Source: CAZZIZ01 sp964654535
GTDB lineage: Bacteria; Bacteroidota; Bacteroidia; Chitinophagales; UBA2359
Direction: 5' to 3'
Assembly (NCBI GenBank): GCA_964654535.1
Contig: CAZZIZ010000090.1
Location: 1 to 13,614, forward strand
DNA: 13,614 nucleotides
A program made the position numbers and the translations under genes. Numbering within the stretch: the first letter of the stretch is position 1; every line of letters begins with the position of its first letter. This document shows, in pieces, positions 7,167 to 13,614 of the stretch. The notes below the pieces were generated by a model, which had not been told where the DNA came from, ran no database searches, and saw nothing but the letters and a program-made list of their open reading frames with translations.

Positions 7167-10100
7167 ATGAGGAAAATTTACCTTCTACTGTTTCTCTGTT
7201 GTGGCTTTTTGATTGATGCTAATGCTCAATCGAAAACTGTTTCAGGAACGGTAACAGATGCAGACAACCTTCCACTTCCGGGTGTGAATATTGTCGTCAA
7301 GGGAACTACCATCGGTACAGTTACCGATATTGATGGTAATTACACCCTGAGTGTACCGGAAGGTACTGAAGAGGTGGTATTCAGTTACATTGGATACGCA
7401 CCGCAAACACGCCCACTTGGTGCGGGCCCGTTAAATCTATCTTTCGTCGAAACCGCAGTAGGTTTGGATGAAGTTGTTGTAACAGGCTTAGGTATCAAGC
7501 GGGAGAAAAAAGCATTGGGCTATTCCGTTGACTCTGTAGACGAAGACGAAATTGCCCAAAGAGCTGAAGGCGATATTGCCAGATTACTTTCTGGTAAGGC
7601 CTCTGGAGTTCAAGTAACTTCTGCAGGTGGAGCTTCTGGATCTGCTACAAACATTACCGTTAGAGGATTGAGTTCTTTTAGTGGTAGTAACCAAGCTCTA
7701 TTCATTGTAGATGGTATTCCATTTAGTAATGATACCAATGGTGGTGTTAACGGCGGTAATGGAAACTTCGTTGATGGTGCGACGGCTGGTTCTCGTTTCT
7801 TAGATCTAGATCCTAATAACATTGAGAGCATTGAGATTCTTAAAGGACTTACTGCTGCTACGTTGTATGGTACACAAGGAAGAAATGGGGTAATACTCGT
7901 TACTACAAAATCTGGTTCTTCTGAAGTTGGTGTCAAGAAAACAGAAATTTCTGTTAGCCAGTCTCTCTTTACAAAGGAGATAGCTTCACTTCCAGACTAC
8001 CAAGATCAATTTGGAAATGGATTTGATCAGAGTTTTGGTTGGTTCTTCTCTAACTGGGGACCTAGCTTCGAAGAAGGTGGTACAGCTGGTTGGGGCGCTC
8101 AACCAGCAATCGATGAAAACGCAACATTACTACACCCTTATGCTAGTTCAGCCTTTTTGAATCCTGGTGGTCCGAATACGGGTACAGGAGTATTGGCACA
8201 ACAATTCGCTAACCAACGTTACGATTGGAGACCTTATGATTCAGTAGGAGAATTCTTCGAAAGAGGTTCTGTAGCAAACACCAACGTAAATATTAGCGGA
8301 GGTAATGCTAAAGGAAATACTTCTTATAACGTAAACGCAGGTTACTTGAATGACCAAGGATTTACACCTGGTAACGAACTAGAAAGGTTCAATATTTCAT
8401 TAGGCGGAAAGACTAAATTGACCAACCGCTTTACGATAACAGGTACAATGAACTTTGCACAAACGGATTATACAACTCCACCAATTGCTTCAAGTCGTGG
8501 TAATGGAACGGATGGACTTTCTATTTACGGAAACGTCTTTTTTACTCCACGAAGTGTTGACTTAAATGGTCTTCCTTTTGAAGATCCTGTAACCGGAGGA
8601 AGTATCTATTACAGAAATGGAAACGACATTATTAATCCAAGATGGACGGCTCAAAATGTAATTTTTAACCAGAATACAAACAGATTCAACTGGAATGTTG
8701 GAATAGGTTATGACCTTACTCCTAATCTTGCTGTTAAGTGGAGAAGTGGATTGGATTTTTATAATGAGCGAAATACAAACAGCTCAAACAAAGGTGGAAT
8801 TAACTTCACACAGGCTGTGTTTGGATTCCTTGATACTTATGACAACAACAATTCTATCTGGGATCACTTAGCTTCTTTAGATGGTAATTTTGATTTGGGT
8901 AATGACCTTGATTTGAATTTCACTCTTGGAGCGACTGCGAGATCTGATCAGTTTGATCAAAATGGAGTTGCCAGTACTGGTCAGATTGTATTCGGTGTTA
9001 CAAGACACTTCAATTATGAGAACCAATCAAATATTCAATTTTCTCGTCAAAGAAATATTTTAGGACTATTAGGTCAAGCTACCTTAGACTATAAAGATTT
9101 CCTTTACTTGAACCTATCTGCAAGAAGGGATTGGGTATCTAACTTCTCTGAAGACAATAACTCAATTACTTATCCAGGTGTTAGTCTTTCATTCTTACCT
9201 ACTAGTGTATGGACTGGAATGGAGACTTACAATGGTTTAAACTTCCTGAAGCTTAGAGCTTCTTATGGAACATCTGCAAATTTTGACACGGCAAATCCTT
9301 ATCCAACAGTAGGAGTTGTTGAGCAAAATACTAACGTATTTACTGGTCCTCTTACGACTAATCAAATTGATAATTTTAGAGCAAACCCTGATTTAAGACC
9401 AGAGTTATTGCAAGAGTTAGAGTTTGGATTAGAAGCTAGATTCTGGCAGTACAGAGGTTACTTCGATATTACATACTTCAACCGTACTACGGATGATTTG
9501 ATTGTAACGCAGCCACTTCCTGCTTCTACTGGATTCTCATTCACTCAAAACAATGTTGGAGAGATTACAAATAATGGTGTTGAAGCTACTCTTGGTTTGG
9601 ATCTAGTTAAGACTAGAGATTTTACTTGGAATGCATCTGTAAACTTCTTCTCTAATGAAGAGACTGTAACTCAATTAGATGAAGACCTTATTGCTTATGC
9701 AGGTTCTCTCGCTGTTGGTGGCGCTCTATTCCGCGGATCGAACGCTGCGATTGAGGGTGAATCACTTGGTACAATCGTAGGTACTCAGGTTCAAAGAGAT
9801 GACGCCGGAAATTTCGTTGTAAATTCTGCAGGTAACTACGTTACTGCTGAACAAGATGCCGATGGAAATGTTCCAATTATTGGAGATGCTGTTCCAGATT
9901 TCACTATGAACTATAACACTTCTCTTTCTTGGAAGGGTCTTTCATTAGGTGTAACTGTTAATCATACTAAAGGTGGAGACATTCTATCTAGTACGGTTGC
10001 AACATTGCTTGGTAGAGGTTTGATAGTAGAAACTGAAGACAGATTGGCTACATACATATTACCTGGTGTTCAGCTTGATGGTGATGGTAATAGCGTTCCT

Positions 10101-10433
10101 AATACTACACAGATAAATAATTCTACATACTTCTTTAGCAACTTGTTGTTTGGACCAACAGAATTAAGAATCTACGATGCATCTGTAATAAGATTACAGG
10201 AAGTATCACTGTCTTTTGCACTTCCTCAAAAGTGGCTTGAGAAAACGCCACTAGGAAATCTTTCAGTAGCTGTTCAAGGATTCAACCTTTGGTTTGATGC
10301 TTACAACACTCCTGATGGAGCGAATTTCGATCCTAATGTTGCGGGAGTTGGAATTGGAAATGGTAGAGGTTTTGATTTCTTAAATGGTCCTAGCTCTAGA
10401 CGATACGGAGTTAGTCTCAAAACAACTTTCTAA
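7167..10433 (+). CDS. SusC/RagA-family TonB-dependent outer-membrane transporter
   Basis: This outer-membrane protein forms the barrel of a SusCD nutrient importer driven by TonB. The signal peptide covers residues 1-20, with cleavage predicted after ANA. A carboxypeptidase-regulatory-like Ig domain follows (about 24-95), with SGTVTDADNLPLPGVNI and the DGNY turn. The TonB box is DEVVVTG (101-107). The plug domain is about 115-250, with VRGLSSF, IVDGIPF and SIEILKGLTAATLYGTQG. The remainder to 1088 is a 22-strand-type barrel ending in terminal F1088, the usual signal for outer-membrane assembly. The length is typical of SusC (about 1000-1100). The SusD partner starts nine bases after the stop. 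No glycoside hydrolase, peptidase, sulfatase or regulator is next to it, so sugars, peptides or other oligomers are all possible cargo. Family is secure; substrate unknown. Confidence 0.96.
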   Translation: MRKIYLLLFLCCGFLIDANAQSKTVSGTVTDADNLPLPGVNIVVKGTTIGTVTDIDGNYTLSVPEGTEEVVFSYIGYAPQTRPLGAGPLNLSFVETAVGLDEVVVTGLGIKREKKALGYSVDSVDEDEIAQRAEGDIARLLSGKASGVQVTSAGGASGSATNITVRGLSSFSGSNQALFIVDGIPFSNDTNGGVNGGNGNFVDGATAGSRFLDLDPNNIESIEILKGLTAATLYGTQGRNGVILVTTKSGSSEVGVKKTEISVSQSLFTKEIASLPDYQDQFGNGFDQSFGWFFSNWGPSFEEGGTAGWGAQPAIDENATLLHPYASSAFLNPGGPNTGTGVLAQQFANQRYDWRPYDSVGEFFERGSVANTNVNISGGNAKGNTSYNVNAGYLNDQGFTPGNELERFNISLGGKTKLTNRFTITGTMNFAQTDYTTPPIASSRGNGTDGLSIYGNVFFTPRSVDLNGLPFEDPVTGGSIYYRNGNDIINPRWTAQNVIFNQNTNRFNWNVGIGYDLTPNLAVKWRSGLDFYNERNTNSSNKGGINFTQAVFGFLDTYDNNNSIWDHLASLDGNFDLGNDLDLNFTLGATARSDQFDQNGVASTGQIVFGVTRHFNYENQSNIQFSRQRNILGLLGQATLDYKDFLYLNLSARRDWVSNFSEDNNSITYPGVSLSFLPTSVWTGMETYNGLNFLKLRASYGTSANFDTANPYPTVGVVEQNTNVFTGPLTTNQIDNFRANPDLRPELLQELEFGLEARFWQYRGYFDITYFNRTTDDLIVTQPLPASTGFSFTQNNVGEITNNGVEATLGLDLVKTRDFTWNASVNFFSNEETVTQLDEDLIAYAGSLAVGGALFRGSNAAIEGESLGTIVGTQVQRDDAGNFVVNSAGNYVTAEQDADGNVPIIGDAVPDFTMNYNTSLSWKGLSLGVTVNHTKGGDILSSTVATLLGRGLIVETEDRLATYILPGVQLDGDGNSVPNTTQINNSTYFFSNLLFGPTELRIYDASVIRLQEVSLSFALPQKWLEKTPLGNLSVAVQGFNLWFDAYNTPDGANFDPNVAGVGIGNGRGFDFLNGPSSRRYGVSLKTTF

Positions 10434-10442
10434 ACTATAAGT

Positions 10443-12137
10443 ATGAATAAATTTATTAAATATATAGTTTGTGTCGCCCTCGTAGGTTTTATTGCGAGTG
10501 GTTGTAATCAAACAGATTTGGATTTACGCGTAAGTCCAAACGATTTGGCTGCGGATGCGTCAGATCCCAATCTACTTTTGAATTCAATACAACTAGCTTA
10601 TGCTGGTAATCAAAATGTATTGAGTGATATTACAGGTGAACTGACAAGAATCGAATATTTTTTCGGTAGAGATTACTTTAATAATCTTCCAGGAAATACA
10701 CTTAATGGTGTTTGGAGCCGTACTTACAGTAGCGCCACTACCGAGATTGGAGACTCTGATGCAAATGTTGTAGCTGTTGGTATCCTAACTAATCTACAGG
10801 CTTTAGAGGCGCAAAATGCAGTAGAAGGTGGACCAGACCTTACGTTTCACATTTCGCTTGCTAGAACGCTTTACGCGCACTCTTTAATGCAAATGGTGGA
10901 TATGATAGGAGTAGCGGCGAATTCGCAAGCTGGTCGTGCGGAAGAGTTTCCTGCCCCTCTTTTAGATAGTGGTCAAGATGTATATAATGCTGCTTTAGCT
11001 TTGCTTGACGAGGCAGAAACAGGATTTGCTTCGGAGCCTTCAGCTGTAGGTGTGCAAGATTTCTTTTACGGAGGAAATAGTGCTCAGTGGATCAGACTTA
11101 TAAATACTATAAGAATGAGAACTTTTGTACTCACAGGAAATTCAGCTGGCTTTGATGCCATTGTTTCAGGAGGAGAGTTTATTTCTACTGCTGCAGATGA
11201 TTTCCAACTGAACTATGGTACAAGTGAATTACAACCTGATGATCGTCATCCTGACTTCGCTGATGATTACAAGTCTGATGGAGCTGATAACTATCAGTCT
11301 AACTGGTTGATGAATTTGATGTTTCAGAATCTTGATCCAAGAAGAAACTATTATTTCTATCGTCAAAATCCAGGAACACCAGGTGGAATCGACGTAATGG
11401 GAGTGGAAGTAGACCCAAATGAAGAGCAATTGGCTTGTTCATTGGTAGTACCTCCGCCGCACTACGACGGTTTGCTTTATTGTAGTGCAGATAACGGTTT
11501 TTGGGGAAGATCTCACGGAAATGATGAAGGGATTCCACCAGATGGTTTCCAAAGAACTGCTGCTGGGCTTTATCCTGCTGGAGGAAGATATGATGATGCA
11601 TCTTTCGGTAATGTTGGCTTCGGTCAAGGAGCTGCTGGTGCCGGTATCGAGCCGATTTTCCTATCTTCTTATGTAGACTTCTGGCAAGGTATAATGGCAT
11701 CTGGAGGAGAAAGATCAGGATTCCTAAGAAGTGGTCTTGAAAAGTCAATCGCTAAAGTTCAGTCTTTTCAATCTTTAGATGGCTCTTCAGATTTTTCTAA
11801 TGCGCCAACTGCCGATGATGTTACTGCTTATATCGACGGAATAGTTGAGGCATTTGATGCTGCATCAGGCGATGATGCGGAGAACATTTTTGCAGAGCAA
11901 TATTTCACAACGCTATATGGTGCTGGTACGGAAGCGTACAACTACTATAGATTGACAGGTTTCCCTACAACGGTACTTCCAAACTGGGAGCCGAATCCAG
12001 GACCATTCCCTAGAACTTTGTTGATCCCGCAGAATGAAGTAATTAATAATCCAAATGTTGAGCAGCGCTTAGATCTTACGACTCAGGTGTTTTGGGATAC
12101 TAATCCACCAAGTCCAGCATTTCCACCTGCTAACTAA
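10443..12137 (+). CDS. SusD/RagB-family substrate-binding lipoprotein
   Basis: SusD-type lipoproteins sit on the outer face of the outer membrane as a lid over the SusC barrel and capture the substrate. The signal peptide ends in lipobox IASGC with acylated C21. Residues 30-230 hold the helical TPR-like part, including SLARTLYAHSLMQMVD and QWIRLINTIRMRTF. The C-terminal half carries GRSHGNDEGIPPDG (355-368) and GLYPAGG (375-381), a stretch I recognise from flavobacterial SusD proteins of the SusD-like_2 type. C332 and C347 lie close together and may form a disulfide, which is an inference. At 564 residues it is within the family range. It begins nine bases after the transporter stop and ends 14 bases before the next lipoprotein gene, so the three are one operon. 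Confidence 0.93.
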   Translation: MNKFIKYIVCVALVGFIASGCNQTDLDLRVSPNDLAADASDPNLLLNSIQLAYAGNQNVLSDITGELTRIEYFFGRDYFNNLPGNTLNGVWSRTYSSATTEIGDSDANVVAVGILTNLQALEAQNAVEGGPDLTFHISLARTLYAHSLMQMVDMIGVAANSQAGRAEEFPAPLLDSGQDVYNAALALLDEAETGFASEPSAVGVQDFFYGGNSAQWIRLINTIRMRTFVLTGNSAGFDAIVSGGEFISTAADDFQLNYGTSELQPDDRHPDFADDYKSDGADNYQSNWLMNLMFQNLDPRRNYYFYRQNPGTPGGIDVMGVEVDPNEEQLACSLVVPPPHYDGLLYCSADNGFWGRSHGNDEGIPPDGFQRTAAGLYPAGGRYDDASFGNVGFGQGAAGAGIEPIFLSSYVDFWQGIMASGGERSGFLRSGLEKSIAKVQSFQSLDGSSDFSNAPTADDVTAYIDGIVEAFDAASGDDAENIFAEQYFTTLYGAGTEAYNYYRLTGFPTTVLPNWEPNPGPFPRTLLIPQNEVINNPNVEQRLDLTTQVFWDTNPPSPAFPPAN

Positions 12138-12151
12138 TTAAACGTATAACT

Positions 12152-13057
12152 ATGAAATATAATTTATTAAAATATAGCTTTGGATTTGCGCTTGTTGTTT
12201 TGCTGTTTTCGGCTTGTGACGAAGGTGATGCCATAGTAGATCAGGTTACAGATAATGTAACCAGAGGAGCAATATTGCGTGGATTGGATATTCAGTCCAA
12301 CTCAGTAGCAATTAATAGTGCAACCAACGTATTGAACGATGGTGAAGAGTTTGGAATTCTATTGGAATTTCAAGACGATGAAGACGGAGCACTAATTACC
12401 GGTATGGATGTATTTGTCAGTTACCTTGACAATACTGATGATGGTGCTGATAATAGTCGTGACGAGGTTTTGTTTGAAACTGTTCCTTCATCTAGCTTTA
12501 TGGCTGGTGACAGAGGATTACCTACTTTACAGTACAACATTACTGGTCAAGAAATGCAATCTACTCTTGGCTTGGCTGACAGTGATCTAGGTTTAGGCGG
12601 AGATGAATTCAATGTAAGATTTGAATTAGTACTATCAGATGGACGTAGATTTTCTAATGGACAAAATTCAGGAACCATAACTGGTTCTTACTTTAATTCT
12701 CCATTTTTATATTCTATTGCTGTTGTTTGTGCACCATCTCAGCCGACTGCAGGAGAGTGGATCTTCGTTACAACCGATACTTACGGTGATGGTTGGAATG
12801 GTGCTTCTCTTAATATCGTCTTAGACGGTGCGGATGCAGGATCAATTGCAAACGTTGACGGTGGCCCAATGGAGCAAGAATTTGTTTTCGATGTTCCAGA
12901 TGGTACGCAAACTATCTCCATTATGTATGCTGGAGGATCTTTTGATTGTGAAGTTCTATTTACGATTACATCTGCAAATGGTAATGAAGTTTCAAGTCAA
13001 GGCCCACTGCCTCCAATTGGAGTTGAGTTACTAGATTACTGTCCTGATAATTTATAG
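12152..13057 (+). CDS. Third lipoprotein of the SusCD operon, with DTYGDGWNG domain
   Basis: I do not recognise a named family for the whole protein. The signal peptide ends in lipobox LFSAC with C22, followed by DEGD. Acidic residues right after the cysteine resemble the export signal that sends Bacteroidota lipoproteins to the cell surface. Residues about 35-185 look like a beta-rich Ig-type domain (VLNDGEEFGILLEF, FNVRFELVLSDGRRFSNGQ). Residues about 200-285 form a second beta domain, from GEWIFVTTDTYGDGWNGASL to VLFTITSANGNEV. The D-x-Y-G-D-G-W-N-G motif (209-217) is common in secreted Bacteroidota proteins and its acidic loop suggests calcium binding; both points are from memory or inference. 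Its position after SusD matches that of SusE/SusF-like surface binding proteins, so a role in holding the same substrate is likely. Four cysteines: 22, 193, 266 and 297. Confidence 0.85.
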   Translation: MKYNLLKYSFGFALVVLLFSACDEGDAIVDQVTDNVTRGAILRGLDIQSNSVAINSATNVLNDGEEFGILLEFQDDEDGALITGMDVFVSYLDNTDDGADNSRDEVLFETVPSSSFMAGDRGLPTLQYNITGQEMQSTLGLADSDLGLGGDEFNVRFELVLSDGRRFSNGQNSGTITGSYFNSPFLYSIAVVCAPSQPTAGEWIFVTTDTYGDGWNGASLNIVLDGADAGSIANVDGGPMEQEFVFDVPDGTQTISIMYAGGSFDCEVLFTITSANGNEVSSQGPLPPIGVELLDYCPDNL

Positions 13058-13083
13058 GAGAGTAAATCAATAATGATTTTAAG

Positions 13084-13115
13084 GACCGACTGTGAAAACA
13101 GTCGGTCTTTTTTTT
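13084..13115 (+). terminator. Rho-independent terminator of the SusCD operon
   Basis: GACCGACTGT (13084-13093) pairs perfectly with ACAGTCGGTC (13098-13107) around a GAAA tetraloop, followed by eight Ts. It lies 27 bases after the last lipoprotein stop and should end the operon before the structured element further right. Confidence 0.95.
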
Positions 13116-13145
13116 GCCCTTGTTTACGCTTTATGTCTATCTTTT
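13113..13145 (+). promoter_or_regulatory. Candidate promoter in front of structured element B
   Basis: TTTG at 13113-13116, at the end of the terminator T-run, is followed after 21 bases by TATCTTTT (13138-13145), one base off TAnnTTTG. The start would be near 13151, with the element's left terminal repeat 48 bases further on. This is the only support in the sequence for transcription of element B. The region is T-rich, so a chance match is possible. Confidence 0.3.
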
Positions 13146-13198
13146 TTAGCATTTCAAATTTGTCTTTCATTCGGGAGTGTTTTTAGATCGTCGAATTC

Positions 13199-13485
13199 GC
13201 GTGAGGGATAGGAGTGGTGCGACCGAATGGGAGCAGTCTCTTTTGTGTTGGTAGCTAATGCTTACCGCTTGCGGTAGAAGCATTTGCTTTGCCAAGACAA
13301 GAAAGAGACCGTAGCGAAGCGGAGCCACGGAATAGCCCGACCCTTTGCACCGAGCAACGCTTTCCGAAGGAAGAAGCGTTGTGAGATTGCAAGTAGGGGC
13401 ACGCCCTGTGTCATTAACTAAAGGACTCAGGGTTAGGCAATCGACGAGATTCCCCTTAGCTAGTCAAGGCCTCTATCCCTCACGC
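13199..13485 (+). repeat. Structured intergenic element, copy B (complete); possible ncRNA or small mobile repeat
   Basis: GCGTGAGGGATAG (13199-13211) and CTATCCCTCACGC (13473-13485) are perfect 13-base inverted terminal repeats. Inside, helix P1 pairs 13236-13243 with 13302-13309, then 13244-13246 with 13297-13299 and 13248-13251 with 13292-13295, with bulge AG at 13300-13301. It carries hairpin H3 (13257-13263 with 13278-13284, 13264-13268 with 13271-13275, bulge AG 13276-13277). Helix P2 pairs 13341-13344 with 13395-13398 and 13346-13349 with 13388-13391, bulge AG 13392-13393. It carries hairpin H4 (13356-13362 with 13374-13380, 13363-13365 with 13369-13371, bulge AG 13372-13373). A further stem pairs 13404-13412 with 13424-13432 with one mismatch. 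The core AGCCCGACCCTTTG (13334-13347) is shared with copy A. No believable ORF is present. Similar segments ending GGGGCACGCCC occur, as I recall, between genes in other Flavobacteriales; not verified. Confidence 0.65.
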
Positions 13486-13570
13486 AATTATTAGCGCAAA
13501 GAGATACACTCTTTCGAAATACACTTATAGGCATTCCTAAAAATTACTAGCAAGAAATAAGAATAAAAAA

Positions 13571-13614
13571 TTAAAATGGACTGTCGTCCGTAGGAGTAGG
13601 GCCGTCGCTTTCAA
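13571..13614 (-). CDS. Possible 3' end of a minus-strand gene
   Basis: On the minus strand the last bases of the window read ESDGPTPTDDSPF followed by TAA at 13573-13571, with the rest of the gene beyond the right edge. The composition (acidic, proline-rich, ending DD-x-P-F) resembles the acidic tip of single-stranded DNA-binding protein (such as DDDIPF in E. coli), but thirteen residues are too few to name it. If real, element B would lie between convergent genes. Between the element and this end (13486-13570) I see only a 6-base hairpin at 13498-13514 and A/T-rich sequence. Confidence 0.3.
   Translation of the reverse strand, partial: ESDGPTPTDDSPF

Noticed and set aside
13073..13177. Short ORF (ATG at 13073) with AGGAG-like sequence 13 bases upstream
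   Set aside because: The ORF runs through the terminator hairpin and its T-run. The AGGAG overlaps the lipoprotein stop, and Shine-Dalgarno use is not the rule in this genome.
13188..13447. TCGTCGA (13188-13194) with TCGACGA (13441-13447) as an extra stem of element B
   Set aside because: It would cross the terminal stem because one arm is outside and one inside. Seven bases over this distance can occur by chance.
1..13614. CRISPR array, tRNA or rRNA gene, insertion sequence with transposase
   Set aside because: No regularly spaced direct repeats with unique spacers, no cloverleaf or rRNA-like stretch, and no transposase-like ORF were seen.

Overview
The window reads as part of a chromosome from a member of the Bacteroidota, most likely a Flavobacteriales-type marine or aquatic bacterium. 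Three things support this. There is a SusC/SusD outer-membrane pair. The promoter in front of the S1 gene fits the Bacteroidota consensus (TTTG, 20 bases, TAnnTTTG) exactly. Start codons are preceded by A/T-rich sequence instead of Shine-Dalgarno motifs. IspH and PdxJ are also in their Bacteroidota-like forms. All confident genes are on the + strand.

Layout. Bases 1-~203 hold a structured intergenic element (copy A), cut by the left window edge. Next comes a housekeeping block: cmk (CMP kinase) overlaps ispH (last step of the MEP isoprenoid pathway) by ATGA; then a strong promoter, rpsA (ribosomal protein S1) and ahcY (adenosylhomocysteinase), closed by a terminator at 6210-6240. pdxJ (vitamin B6 synthesis) follows alone, probably from its own promoter embedded in the ahcY terminator.

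The rpsA gene is broken in the assembly by a 100-N gap inside a 15-base tandem repeat encoding PKVEE/PKAEE units. The frames on the two sides do not agree over 100 bases, so the gap length is a placeholder and the gene should be read as one CDS, 2280-4840. It encodes six S1 domains, a charged repeat linker and a C-terminal helix-hairpin-helix-like module.

From 7167 to 13057 lies a three-gene envelope operon: a SusC/RagA TonB-dependent transporter, a SusD/RagB lipoprotein, and a lipoprotein with a DTYGDGWNG-containing C-terminal domain. It ends at a strong terminator. No degradative enzyme or regulator is present, so its substrate cannot be named.

The last 557 bases contain a second, complete copy (B, 13199-13485) of the structured element, bounded by a perfect 13-base inverted repeat, and possibly the last 13 codons of a minus-strand gene. 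The two elements share a core and an unusual architecture: seven helices of different sequence all carry a two-base AG bulge at the same place, next to a CTT/AAG helix end. This is the most interesting unexplained signal in the window.
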